Positions 10,886 through 23,100 of a DNA stretch of 64,000 nt are shown piece after piece. The stretch covers positions 4,154,001 through 4,218,000 of the forward strand of contig NC_084729.1 of assembly GCF_033807575.1 (NCBI RefSeq). The letters are read 5' to 3'. The DNA is from Cydia pomonella. Lineage: Eukaryota; Arthropoda; Insecta; Lepidoptera; Tortricidae. Each line of letters starts with the position of its first letter. Position 1 is the first letter of the stretch. A program made the translations under genes and the position numbers. The notes under the pieces are model-generated. The model did no database searches. It saw only the letters and a list, made by a program, of their open reading frames with translations, and had not been told where the DNA came from.

Positions 10886-11320
10886 CTAACTAACTACATA
10901 CTAACATCTTAATCTTAAATAAAATAAAATAAAAAACTTAAATAAAAGTTAAGAGTGTGACACAGGAGAGGCCAGCTGTTTAGGCGGAGATATTTTTGAA
11001 GAAATCCTTTAAAGTTAACATTAAAATTAATAATATTTGTCGTATCTTCGACCATACTATATTTACGTCGTAATTAGTTATATTCGCGTTTCCTACTTGT
11101 TATGATATAAGTATGTGGTCGGATATTCTATATTTGTTAAAATTATAATTGTTGCCGTTTATGCCGTGTGATGTATTCTAGATAGAAATAAAACAAATAA
11201 GTTAAAAATATATTGTTTCATTTAATTTAATACGCCTAGATGATGCATCCCTATTTATTATACTGTGCAGCACGGCAACATTTAGTAACTTATCTATAGT
11301 CCGTTTTTTAGCATTAGAAA
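10886..11320. other. Intergenic AT-rich stretch
   Basis: Nothing identifiable seen. Confidence 0.45.
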
Positions 11321-11328
11321 CATTTATA

Positions 11329-11620
11329 TTGAAATGCACTTTAAAAAAAAGTTACGGCAGATATGTAGCCGCCAGACTCCGACGGCTCGGGCACGTAGTC
11401 CGGATGGGTGAAGATCGTGCAGTCTGGAGGGCGTACTTTGGAGTTCCAAACGGCAGAAGACCGTCTGGACGGCCTAGGTACCGCTGGAGAGACGAAGTAC
11501 AAAAAGACCTTAGCGATCTCGGCGCCGTCGACTGGACAGAAACGGCTTTGGACATAGAAGCATAGTCTTTGGTGTCGAGGCCAAGACCCGAAGTGTCGGG
11601 TCGCTGCGCCACAGCAGTAA
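11329..11620 (+). pseudogene. Non-LTR retroelement C-terminal remnant
   Basis: Frame reading RLRRLGHVVRMGEDRAVWRA, GRRPSGRPRYRWRDEV, QKDLSDLGAVDW. The RLxxLGHVxRM...GRPxxRWRD signature is typical of the end of insect RTE/jockey-type RT ORFs. Only the tail is present. Confidence 0.7.
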
Positions 11621-11788
11621 GTAAGTAAGATATGTAACAATTATAAAATATATACGATCATTTTCATTCTTCTGCTTTCATTAGCAATGGTTACTGATTT
11701 TCAAAGCGTTTTTACCTTACCTACCTTTCTCTAATGCAAAAAAAACGAACTATAATAGTTACATACTGTTGCACAGTGTCGTTCCACG

Positions 11789-11927
11789 GCAGTGTTGGCC
11801 GAACGTTAATTGCAATTGAATATTAACCATTACAAATTGAACCGAAACCCGTAACGGACGATTATAGTTAACGGTTCAATTTGTAATGGTTATTAGTCAA
11901 TTGCATTAACGTTTCGGCCAACACTGC
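11789..11927. repeat. Fold-back MITE, copy 2
   Basis: Same family as 2740-2870. The arms pair for about 60 bp around a short centre near 11850. Confidence 0.85.
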
Positions 11928-12002
11928 TCGACAGTGTGACAGTGGCTAATTGCGGTGTGAATGCGCCTTAAGACTCCATTTAGCTTAATTTATAATAATA
12001 TT

Positions 12003-12008
12003 TTTATT
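12003..12008 (-). terminator. Gene B poly(A) signal
   Basis: AATAAA on the minus strand, 3 bases after the stop, so the 3' UTR is likely very short. Confidence 0.6.
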
Positions 12009-12011
12009 TGT

Positions 12012-12928
12012 TTAACCATATATGCTTTGTGCGTTTTCAAAAACTCCATTACTCGGCGATGCATTAAAAATCGATTTCAAAGCCGTCATTAGACTTGTCA
12101 TTACGTTATTCGTATATTTAACTTTATCAAAAACGTCTAAAATATGTGCCTCAGCCCATTCCTTATTATTCTCATTTATACCTTCTCTTAATTTTTTCAA
12201 GTTTTTCTCTATTAGATCGACGTTCGCCATGATGTATCCTATGTTAAAAATGTTATTTGTACCATAAGAATTCTTTACATTTTTAAGTGAATCGATTTTA
12301 TTCATAGTGTCGCTTATATGTTCATGGACATAAGATAGCAGTCTTGTTCGTACAACTTTAGCTATTTCCATGTCTGAATTGAAACTCCTTCTGCCGCTAG
12401 CCTCGGTAGAATTACTAACTTCGGTAGCGTTATTTGGATCGTTATGCAACCAATCATAGTATGAATCATTTTCAACCTCTTCTGTTTTATTTACTTTTTC
12501 TATTTTTGCTTCAGTAACATTTTCAACATCTTTTGCTTGGTCCATTTGAACTACAACAGGAATCATATTACTATTAGTTCCAGCGTCTGTCGTATTTTCT
12601 ATAGTTCTTTTTTTTCTAGGAAGTTTTGGGAAAAAATCATAAATACTACTGTGAAGAACTCGACGCGGCGATTCTTTTGGTTTTGATTTTGCTTTTTCTA
12701 AATGTGCTATTAGTTTCTCAACTGTTGCCTTCAAATCTTTTATTAACGCTGTTGTATTTTCATTAAACGATAATGTAACTTCAGAATTATTTTGATTTAA
12801 GTGCTTTTCTGTTCGTATTTCATATTTTGGACCGGTTACTGGGAAACTTGTATTTTTAACATGTATATCATTCGAAGTTGTTGATTCTGCTTGAACTCTG
12901 ATTTCTGAATTTGCGATAAAAGCCAAGC
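12012..12928 (-). CDS. Gene B exon 2
   Basis: Acceptor ttttacatacag. It enters with two bases (GC) of the split Cys codon and runs 305 codons to TAA. Confidence 0.9.
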
Positions 12929-13455
12929 CTGTATGTAAAAGATAAAAAAAAACTTTAGCAAACTGTTTAAAGTCATGACGGGAATGAGAAAGTGAGTTTA
13001 TTTTGCTCGGGGCAAGTGAAACCGCACGAGGAAAGTCCTTCTACGTAATTATTTTGAAGTTAATTTTATTGATGAATTAGGTTTGTTTTTAGTATTATCA
13101 TTTAATTTAGTGTTCAATATATATTTAAGTATCTATGTATATTTTCCATACAAGAGTGTATCTTTTCCCATGTTTTCTCTTACCCCACCTAACCTTATAC
13201 AAATGCTTATTACTTGGCATTTACGCTTTTGAACGCCAAGAACACCTAAAGTTGTCGTTACTAGTCGTGTCCACAGCGCCAAGGACAACTATAGGTGTTA
13301 TGGCGGACACTTGCAACCAAGATTTTGGCGTTTCAATGATGTTTGTGTTTATGACATAAAGCGTTCAAGCGTAGTTGTATGCTAGTCTACAGATGGGCAA
13401 GCAACGTAACAATTTAACAGAAATTAAATTACTTACACAGAAATAATATAAACAT
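12012..13455 (-). CDS. Gene B: secreted, glycosylation-rich protein (unrecognised)
   Basis: Spliced model join(complement 12012..12928, 13437..13455), 311 residues. Exon 1 supplies MFILFLC, which joins LAFIANSEIRVQA to form a signal peptide of about 20 residues. The mature part has about nine N-x-S/T sequons, a heptad-like helix near residues 68-89, a polybasic PRKKR site near 110-114 that could be cut by a proprotein convertase, an acidic middle (YYDWLHNDPN), and a long helical C-terminal third without Cys. An AATAAA lies at 12003-12008, only a few bases past the TAA. Family not recognised. A distant likeness to the N-terminal part of gene A is possible but unproven. Confidence 0.85.
13223..13372. 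repeat. Dispersed repeat (gaacgccaag...), copy 1
   Basis: cttttgaacgccaagaacac and gcgccaaggacaactatagg. The second copy is at 38212-38412. Confidence 0.65.
13437..13455 (-). CDS. Gene B exon 1 (coding part)
   Basis: ATG at 13455-13453, six codons plus one base, then donor gtaagt. Chosen because it completes the TGC codon and the hydrophobic core of the signal peptide. Confidence 0.8.
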
Positions 13456-14160
13456 CTCGGCTGCCTTTGAGTTTCCAGATGAAACTAATTTAAATTTTCG
13501 AGAATTCAACAATGGGTGCGCTTGTATCGGAAATTAGAAATAGTTTGCAATTTTCCAATTAATATAATACGGACAACAACAAAATATTTTGCTATTAAAA
13601 AGGTACTTTTTCTACTCGTCGACAGTAAAGTGTAATGGTTGAATTAAGATTTCGTATACCAAACTATAATGGCGTTCTTTTCATGTATCGGCTCCCAACT
13701 CAACTATAATATTCATTTCGATACGCTGTAGTCAACTATAATGAATTTGACCAATACGTGCTGCCGCGCTCCCATAGAGAAGATATAAACGGGCGACAAT
13801 AGTAACGGGTTTTGATTAATTATTTATGTTTATAGTGATATAATCAAACTTTTCAATGTCGTACATTACTTAAGCAACTGAGCAAGCTTCATATATTGAT
13901 TTAAACCAACACGATTTTCGTTCATAGTTTTAAAAATAATCAAGATCAAGTGCGGGTAGTTCGCAAAACCCGCGCAGCAAGATGTTGATACAATTCCTCG
14001 CCAGTCTGCCTGTGACCACGAGCGTAACGTCACGTTCGAAACGTCAGGCCATATAATAAACGTAAGTTTACGTGATTAAGTCCCATATTCAGCAAGCTTC
14101 GTCCCCTAAACATTGAATCAAATCAACAAACGATTGAATAAAATACTATTAGGGACTTTT
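13456..14160. other. Upstream of gene B
   Basis: Contains the gene B promoter by position, but I cannot point to a TATA box. aactataat recurs several times at 13660-13745, meaning unknown. Confidence 0.4.
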
Positions 14161-14162
14161 TA

Positions 14163-14280
14163 TACGCTAGGCACGCGAGGCCCGCTTGATGGTAAGCGGT
14201 TACCGTAGCCTCAGGATTGCTGTACGTACAGGGGTGTCACATGCACGTTACCGAATCTTTAAAAACCTGTAGTTACTTCT
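14163..14280. repeat. Dispersed repeat (gcccgcttgatggtaagcgg)
   Basis: Diverged relative of the 6830 copy. Confidence 0.5.
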
Positions 14281-14904
14281 ATGTTTGATAATGTAGTCCC
14301 TAAAGAAAATCTCTATAAGCTGTCCATTCCATAGTCGGAGCAGTCGCGGTAGGAATTCTTCTGAAACGGCACAGTGAGTACCCATTTAGGTTCCAGAGGA
14401 TCTACTACCAACATCGAAAAATCGAAAGACGTTATCTGCCTCCCTTTCGCTCGCTCTTGTGTCAGCCTACTGGCTTTTGCACCTTCTGAGGTGCGCGCCT
14501 CTTAGGTATAAATATAAATCTTAGGTCGTGCCGAGAGTTCCATAGGCCTGCTCTTCAGGTTCCCTTCTTCACAGCTGTTACGGGTAATCGGTAAATTGAT
14601 ACAAGTTATAAGTTCCACTTGAACTCAAAATACAAATCTATTCTATATTGACATATATATTATTCACTGTAATATTAAGTATTTGTTTGCTGTCGCTCCT
14701 CAACTTAGCAGGTATTAATGTAAACCATGTAGAAATTAGTCTCGCGATATTGAGTTATTACTTATTTGTAGACCAATGAAATGATTTATCGACGTTATAC
14801 AACCGTTTCACAATGGTGATGACGTACTATAATGATTTAAAATAAGATGATGACGTAACCTAAAAATACCTGAAGTCTGTTTTTACAATCCACTTTTCAA
14901 GTCA

Positions 14905-15357
14905 CAGTACCTGGGCGACCGAGCTTTGCTCAGTTTTTATTGTAATATGGTGGTCTATAGGTGATAATCTTAACTAAATTTTTTTACTAAATTAAACTTG
15001 TCTGAAACAATAAAAATTAAAAAATTATATATAAACTTGAACATATAAAAAAAAACAAAAGTTAGTCACCGGGCGAGATTCGAACCCGTAACACTCGTTT
15101 AGCAGTCCGCGTCTTAACCCGCTGGACCAGACGGACAGTGGCCGGCAACACGAAATTAGCGACCATATTCTGCGTCGAAAGAAAAACGCATGAAAACTCG
15201 AAAACACGCGTTTTCCCAAACATAAGACATCTAGATAGATTGTATACCCCCAAAAACCCCTATATACCAAATTTCAGCGAAATCGTTAGAGCCGTTTCCG
15301 AGATCACAGAAATATATATATTTATATATATACAAGAATTGCTCGTTTAAAGGTATA
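14905..15357 (-). mobile_element. Composite tRNA-headed repeat, copy 1
   Basis: The left end has the hairpin ccgagctttgctcagt after acctgggcga. The middle holds a tRNA-like head (minus strand: ggtccagcgggttaag and ggttcgaatctcgccc). The right end is an (AT)-rich tract ending caagaattgctcg. A full second copy is at 59855-60310. Confidence 0.75.
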
Positions 15358-15488
15358 AGATAAGTATAAGTATGGGGGCCGATATATTACTTCTGATGGC
15401 TGGTGGAGTTTTCATTAACAACAGTTAAAATACTTAATAGACACATTTATAATACTTAATAAGTAAAAAACTATAAATATAGGTATTA

Positions 15489-15606
15489 TAGTTACAGAGA
15501 TATAAGCCACCGCGCCATTACACTTTTCGTTACATCTGGTTTTTGCTTCGATCATTAATCATCGATGGTTTTTTAAAGTCGTTCACCTGACGTTTCACGT
15601 CAAAAA
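15489..15606. repeat. Dispersed repeat, inverted copy of 34078-34196
   Basis: gagatataagccaccgcgcc and tcgttacatctggttt occur as their reverse complement near 34.1 kb. Confidence 0.6.
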
Positions 15607-15676
15607 ATACATTGCCTCTATTTGCCAAAAATATTCATTTTTTTTTTTATATGTATATAGTTAAACTCAACTAGTA

Positions 15677-17996
15677 ATGTCGATTGTGGAAGTAGACTGG
15701 GGACCAGTGTTTGAAATAAAAAACCCAAATGATATATACAACTTTATAGTCAGTAAATTTACCAGGGTTTATGAGTCGTGTAAGATTCAAGTGAAAAAAC
15801 CAAAAATTACCAAATATAAACATGAATGTCAATGGTTGACGGAAAAATTATTACAAATGTCTCACACAAAAAATAAGCTACTACAATTACACCTCAAAAA
15901 TACTAATGATAAACAAATGGAATTATTATACAAAAAATACCGAAATAAAACTAATAGACTAATGAATAAAGCCAGAAACAACTACACTAAAAGAGAAATT
16001 TGTAATAATTTTACCAATCCCAAAAAAATGTGGCAAATAATTAACAAGTTAACTGGTAGAGTATTACAAGCTGTTGATGACATGTTAATTAGGTACTTTA
16101 AGATGAAAACCAGTGAAATGACCAATAAATTTGCCCGAGACTTCGAAAATAATGTATTGAATATTCTCAACACATGCAATGTGCCCTTGCTCGATGAAAA
16201 TTCCTACATAAACACTCCTAATGTAACACTAAAGCTTAACAAAATAAGCGAAAGGTCTATGTCAACAATAATTAAAAACATTAATGAAAATAAAAGTGCT
16301 GGATATGATAACCTAAGAGCCAAAGATATAAAATGTATTACCCAGGAAATAACCCCGGTTCTCACCCATTTGACAAATCAATGCATAGCCTACTCATCAT
16401 ACCCTGACAAGCTTAAAATAGGATTAATTCGACCTATACATAAAAAAGGTAACTATTCTGATACTAACAATTACCGACCTATAACAATTCTTTCAAGCCT
16501 AGACAAAATTATAGAAAAATACTTAGGTAATCAAATAAATGGATTCTTATCGAGAAATGGTATAATTCATGAAAGACAGTTTGGATTCCAAAAAGGAAAA
16601 AATACTTCACAGCTGTTGGCTCAATTTACAGATGAAGTGAATGGACACTTAAACAATAGAAATCATGTTATAGTGGTTATGATTGATTTCAGTAAGGCGT
16701 TTGACACTTTGAACCATGACACCCTATTTAAAAAACTTGAGCAAAATGGTATACAGGGGCCATTCTTAAACTGGTTCAAAGATTACCACCATAATAGATA
16801 CAACACAGTCAGTATTGCCGGGGACTTGAGCGACCTAAAAAAATCTAATTATGGCACCGCACAGGGCTCAATAATTGGCCCAACAGAATACTTAATATAT
16901 GTGAATGATATGTGCAATATATTCAGAACCGCCTCTGTGTACCAGTTTGCAGATGACACATGCCTAATAACGGCCAATAAAGATATCAAGGTGGCGGAGA
17001 GTCAGATGCAAACTGAATTTGATGCTCTATGTAAATGGGCACACGATGCAGGATTATCCTTAAACTATAAAAAAACCAAGATAATGTATATTCACTCACC
17101 CTATGTCAAAACCACATATACCCCTAGAATTGTAGCCCATGACCATGTATGTATGCACACAGGGCCAACATATTGTAACTGTGAAAAACTAGAAGTAGTT
17201 GATCAACATACCTACCTAGGCCTTAAAATAGACACCAAATTTAACTGGGGTCCACATGTTGAACATGTGTGCAACAAACTCAGGGCAATTTTAAGTAACC
17301 TTAGTATATTGAAACATAAAATGCCCTACTCCGTACTACGCCTATTGTACATGGCACTTGCAGACTCTGTAATTAACTATGGTATCTCTAGCTATGGGAG
17401 AACATATAAAACATACTTACAAAAAATATATGATATTCAAATAAGATTACTAAAAACTATAGTTCCCTTGAAAATAAAACTTCAATATAAAAATAATTAT
17501 CACAAATTGTTTAAATACTGTAGAATATCTAGTGTATATGACAAAGTAAAACTTGCTGTAATATTAGAATATAAACACTTGCTGGGGCAGCTGGACAGGT
17601 ATAGGAGACCATCCCACCTCCGGACCTTAACCAATGAACCATACTTTAAAATAACTAAAAGTAACAATGAATATGGGAAAAGGCTCTGGCCAACATACCT
17701 GCCTAATATCCTGAACAGCTTACCCAAACAAGTAGTAGAAACTTTAGAAAAACATCCTGATAAAATAAAGAGTACACTTAAGAAAGCACTGATTAATTGA
17801 ATTAATTTTGTTACAAATAGTATTATAATAACATGTAAACACTAACTGCCAACAGGACTAATTATATACTTAGTTAAGGCTAAACTTAGTTAACACAATC
17901 TCCAAATATAGAGATTATAACTGAGTGCTGACTGTACCTCAACAAAAAATTGAAATAAACAGATTAAATTTTGAAAAATTTTTTTTTTTTTTTTAG
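15677..17996 (+). mobile_element. 5'-truncated non-LTR retrotransposon with intact RT ORF
   Basis: One uninterrupted frame, 15677-17800 (707 codons), covers the linker before RT (WLTEKLLQMSHTKNKLLQLH), RT motifs RPITILSSLDKIIEKYL, QFGFQKGKNTSQ, IDFSKAFDTLNHD, GTAQGSIIGPTEYLIYVND and the catalytic FADD of YQFADDTCLI, then the thumb and C-terminal part ending KSTLKKALIN. The endonuclease domain is missing, so the copy is 5'-truncated. The 3' UTR runs to an AT tail near 17996. The type is jockey/CR1-like by motif order (inference). The lack of stops suggests a fairly young copy. Confidence 0.9.
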
Positions 17997-18222
17997 ATAT
18001 CAGCACAACGTTAACAATATTTGAAATGTAAAAAATACCTGTCTCTAATTGCCAAAAATGTTCAATGTTTGATATTTTTGCATATGAACCATTTTTTTAC
18101 ATTTCAGATATTGTAAACGCTGTGCTGATATTTGGTGAAACGGAAAAATACTCTTGCTCGGGCCCGAAATCGGGTCTGATATCAGGCCTAATAAAGTGTG
18201 GATGTAATTGGCACTTAAGGGG
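17997..18222. repeat. Fold-back MITE, left end lost
   Basis: atcagcacaacgttaacaat pairs with attgtaaacgctgtgctgat, and the right end is gtggatgtaattggcactta. It is a truncated relative of 61800-62084, joined to the LINE tail. Confidence 0.7.
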
Positions 18223-18299
18223 CTAGCTTCCGTTGACCGGCCTTCCTATAAGGAATGCCCGAGGACAGTATAGATGTAATGCGTTATATTACAGAGTTC

Positions 18300-18570
18300 C
18301 TAGATACTAAAATTGCAGCATAGCAAACTACTTTCCAATAACACTGACTTTGTAGTGAAATGACAGATCGGTTGGAAAAATTGGGCCAGTCGAAATGTAG
18401 GTACGTTGTTAAAACAGTTGCTAAACGCGACGAGCTGAAAACACACCAGCCTGCGTCCATTCACCACCACTACGTGGCTGGTGTCCTCACGTGCCCTCAA
18501 TGTGCACGGTTTACCTCGAAGATCGGCTACGTCAGCCATCTTCGGGCGCACGAGCGCCGAGCTAACTAGG
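18300..18570 (+). pseudogene. Retroelement C-terminal zinc-finger remnant
   Basis: Frame to the TAG at 18569 ends LTCPQCARFTSKIGYVSHLR then AHERRAN. The CxxC...H...H tail with SKIGxxSHxRAH is a known ending of insect LINE polyproteins. No RT remains. Confidence 0.55.
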
Positions 18571-18723
18571 AGTCGAAGTAGTCGCCATGGTCGAAGTCGG
18601 CTGGAAGGATCATAAAACACTGTTTTATGAGAAACAAAAACAAAGTGAAGTGGTACGCGTGGGTGTGACTCTGATGGTTTAAAGTTTTACGAAATCGCGG
18701 GCCCGTGAAGATCAAGAAGCAGA

Positions 18724-18830
18724 GGGCCTACCGCGAACCACGTTCGACGTGTTGCCTCTCTGTCGCACTTGTGTATTCGTACGTAAGTGTGACAGGGAGG
18801 CAACACGTGGCACGTGGTTCGCGGTAGGCC
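18724..18830. repeat. Fold-back MITE (ctaccgcgaaccacgttcga), copy 1
   Basis: ggcctaccgcgaaccacgtt at the left and cacgtggttcgcggtaggcc at the right. The second copy is at 52762-52870. Confidence 0.75.
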
Positions 18831-18892
18831 TTCAGGTCTTCGAAGATAAGCGCTAAGGCGTTTTCCCAAAATTCCCTATAAACTATTAGACG

Positions 18893-19945
18893 TCCAAATT
18901 CCAAATTCCAAATTATTTATTTGTTAAACGTATGTACAACAGTAGGTCTTAAATTTATAATAAAGTATCACTATGCTACGCCACATGGCATACAAATAGC
19001 TACAGAGGACATGTAGCACGCATTTACAAACTAAATCTATGGTGAATAATGAAGACATGACATACAATATAACACTACATATTAAAGGGTAATAAAATTA
19101 CCTGAGTCTGACAAAAAATCTTGTATTGAGTAGTACGCTTTAGTTATTAAGAAATCATACAACATTTTTTTAAATTTCTTTAAATCATTAATTTTTAAAA
19201 TCTCTTTTGGCAGTTTATTGTAAATTCTTGGTGCCATTCCAAAAAAGCTTTTTGCTAGTAATGCTGTTTTACATGACCTAGAGTTTATTTTATATTGTTG
19301 GCGATAACTATTGAAATAGGAGAACTGGTTAGGGTTATACTTAATGTATAATGCGACTTCGTATATAAAAAGACAGGGAAGGTTCCAACTTAAAGTACGA
19401 TCTAAACTTAGCCCTAAAAAAGTTGTTGCATCCGTCTCCTCAATGTCTTGGTCTTTGTATGTAATTTTTAAATCAGAAATAAGTTCTTTTCGCTGTTTAA
19501 AGGTCATTATTTTGGTTTTATTTAAATTGATAGATAGATTATTTTTCTGTAGCCAATCAATTATTAGTTCTATTGTTTTGTTGACGTGTGGTTCAAATGA
19601 TGATGGGTTTTCGCTAGTAAAAATCACTGTACTATCATCTGCAAATAGAACTATCTTATCTGTGATTGCTTCTGGCAGATCATTAATGTAGATTAAAAAG
19701 AGGAGCGGGCCTAAGACACTTCCTTGGGGGACGCCAGAATTTATTTGTTTTAAGTCTGAAGAAAACGTGACTTCTTTCTTAGACTTAACACAAATTCGAG
19801 TTATCTGTGTGACTTGCTCTCGATTCATCAAGTAGGATTGTAGTAGATTGTAGGTATTTCCGCGGATACCATAATTATATAGTTTTGATAATAAGATTTT
19901 ATGATCTACAAAATCAAAAGCTTTTGTTAAATCCATATACAATGC
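18893..19945 (-). mobile_element. 5'-truncated, internally deleted LINE
   Basis: A minus-strand frame (19942-19082) covers the RT palm: DLTKAFDFVDHKILLSKL, SGVPQGSVLGPLLFLIYIND and catalytic VLFADDSTVI. After LDRTLSWN it jumps to LPCLFIYEVA. Compared with the related copy at 58395-59096, a block of about 80 codons is missing. The 3' tail is a short tandem repeat (aatttgg)n at 18897-18915. Confidence 0.85.
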
Positions 19946-20145
19946 TCAACGTCAAACAAGTAATTTCTTTTTTATCATATACAGCCCATTTCTATCGTTG
20001 TAAGTAATTTACTTAATATTTACAACCACTTCTGGTGTCCCATTCCCATACTTACACTTATTTTGCGCGCGTATTTTTATATTTCGCATAAATAGTGGGT
20101 TCAAATGTCGTCGATCAACTTATTAACCTTACATGGAGGGCGCGT

Positions 20146-23100
20146 AAAAAAAGATTAATTATATTTCAATTTGAGTTTATTTCATAAAGTACTTTCATAA
20201 AGATGTAAGTGGAGAGGTACATAACTATTCTAACCCTTACGACGTCGACGGCTTGCCGCTGAAAAAAAAAATACAAAATACACTTCTATGAACAGTAACG
20301 TAGGAACAGGGCTATAACCGTGAAAATCAATGTTCGTCAATTGCGGGCATTTCACTCTAATTACGTCTTAGCGAGAGTAAAAGAGAACGATCCCCGTAAT
20401 TTGCGAATTTCGGTTTTCGCGGTAGGTAGTAGTTTTTTTTAATCATCGGTAAAATAGGCAAGCCCAATAGGCAATTAATGTCTCCATGCTCCATTAATTT
20501 TAAATTTTAATTTCTCTTGCAGTCAATTTTCGTAAACGCTTACTGTTTAATCAAATTAAAATGTTTAGTGTAATTTAGTTTTAGACTTAGTTTAATTACT
20601 AGCGTACGCAACTCTATAAATGCTAAATCTTGCTACTGTTTATTTTACCTTTTTGTCTATATTATTTAGCGTAGAAATGAGATCTCACCTCTTTAGCGAT
20701 AAATTGTAATTATATATGTCCTTATCCTTCTGTGCACACATATTTAGAGTTATAGTCTAGATCTGTACCCCTAGTGTAAATAAATTCGATTTCGAAACGT
20801 GACGTACGCGTTTGTGTTTAGTCTAATTTTATATTGGATTTAGAAAGAGCGCGCCAAGCGGGACGTTTTGGAAACTCAAAATCCTATACAAAATGAGACT
20901 TAACGCAAACGCGTTCGTCACGTTATGATGTCGATCAAATTTACCCTAGGGGTACTGAACTGTATGTTAATAGTGTAATTTCCGCTATTGTCTGTAACTT
21001 GTTTTGTGAGCCAAAAAAAAAACATTAATTAAGATATATAACTCCACTTACCGGCTTCCCTGAAAAGTAAAAAGAAAGAGATGGGGTATTTAATCCTTTG
21101 GATGTGTGATGTGGTAAAAAAACGTGGGTTACGTGGGTATAAATATAGAGCTAGAACAACGTCGTAGAAAAAATGCAGGAAAGTAAACCGGTCAGGATCT
21201 AGATGAAATATAAAACGATTTTGCAACATTTAGGTAGGCAATAAGTTTTAGTATAATTTGCTTTAAAAAATGATTACGCAAAGTTGGTGACGGGTGGGTA
21301 AAGTAAGATTATTATTATTTTTTTCTTTTTTTTTAAACTAATTTTACGGAACTCTATATACATATTTCTATTTGATGTGAATCTGATGGATATCTGTATC
21401 TTGGTAAAATTATATTTGAAATTTCGCAACAATTATTTTTCGATGTGGCCGATCGAAATTCTTTTCATTGTGTTGTTTTGGACCACTATTGTGTGACTTG
21501 TATTTCTGTATTCTATCAAATTACTAAACAAGACGAGTGCTATTGCATGTCATTTTAGCTGTAGCTTACATTTAGCATGACAAAAATTCAAAACTAAATT
21601 TCTCATACAAAAAGCTACACTCCGTCACATTTTTGCGACAAAAAACAAGGCATTGAAAAGAATTTTGACCAGGTCCTCAGACAGGTACTTACAACGTGAC
21701 CTCCATAATGTTCTTGGTGACGGTCGCGTCGCCGTCCTTAAACTTGGCTTGGTAGTGGCCTGCAAACGCCGCGGACATCTTGGGAATGGTGATTGTTATG
21801 GTCTTTGTGGCGGCGTCCACCTATAACAAAATAGTGCATTACTCACCTAGGGCAGTAACAAAGAAATGTCTCAGATCACATGACAATGTAATTGTCAGCC
21901 GAAGCGAAGCGGATCGACCGATACACATGTGATCTGAGAGTATCTTCAATATTTACTGGCCGACGTGTTTAGAGTCAGACCAAGATAAGTTTGCGGCGAT
22001 TTTGATAGCCCATACTGTGAACCTGTTATTTTAAACGGTAAAATTCTAAATAATTATGATGTTTACTTAACACTTGCAACGCCTGGGCTATCAAAATCGC
22101 TGCCAACTTATCTTGGTCTGACTCTACTATTTTTCTGTTCGACGGAACCTGAAACACATTTATATATCAAAACTTTTGATTATAAGGTTTTTTATTCAAT
22201 AAGCACGCTATATTCTCGATTGCAAATTATAAATAATAATAATAAATAAATAAATATTAAAGGACATTATTACACAAATTGACTAAGTCCCACAGTAAGC
22301 TCAATAAGGCTTGTGTTGAGGGTACTTAGACAACGATATATATAATATATAAATATTTATAAATACTTAAATACATAGAAAACACCCATGACTCAGGAAC
22401 AAATATCCATGCTCATCACACGAATAAATGCGCTTACCAGGATTTGAACCCGGGACCATCGGCTTCATATGCAGGGTCACTACCCACTAGGCCAGACCGA
22501 TCGTCAAAATTTGAGCGATAGAGAGGCAAATAGACGAGCAAATTAACACCGAAACTTAAATAAAGTAAGTTTCTTTTTTTAACCTTTATTGCACAAAAGA
22601 AAACCTTACAGTACAAAAAGCGGACTTAATGCCATGACATGCCATGGTATGTAAGGGTGCTAAGCGTTGCAGCTTATAGCCTCCTAATAATGACACTGCC
22701 TACGAAGCAGGTCTCGGTTTCAATAGGGTTGTTTCCATCTACAAATCTTAGGGCAGAATTGTATCCCAATAAATTCTTTTGGATTATAAGAACATGTTAA
22801 ACTACTTTTAGGGGGACCTGTAATGACCATATTTTTGTAAATATTGAATTTAAAATATCTTTTGGCACACGTCAGGTGACCAAACTCGAAACGTCATTGA
22901 AGATTCTGATGACGTCACAACTCTCGGATTGACACTGTTGACAATTAGATGATAAACAACAAATGACAAATGTCAGTTGACAGTTCGTATCTTCTACGTG
23001 TGTATGTAGTTATGTGTCAAACCGTAAACTGTGACGTCACACAATTTTCAAAGAGCGTTTTGGGCGCGAAAGCATCTGTCAAAATATATTTGTTAATTTA

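Noticed and set aside
12022..12267. 81-codon + frame
   Set aside because: Antisense shadow of gene B exon 2.
15062..15140. tRNA-like sequence gtccgtctggtccagcgggt on the minus strand
   Set aside because: Present in the same larger repeat at 60015-60095. No proper acceptor stem.
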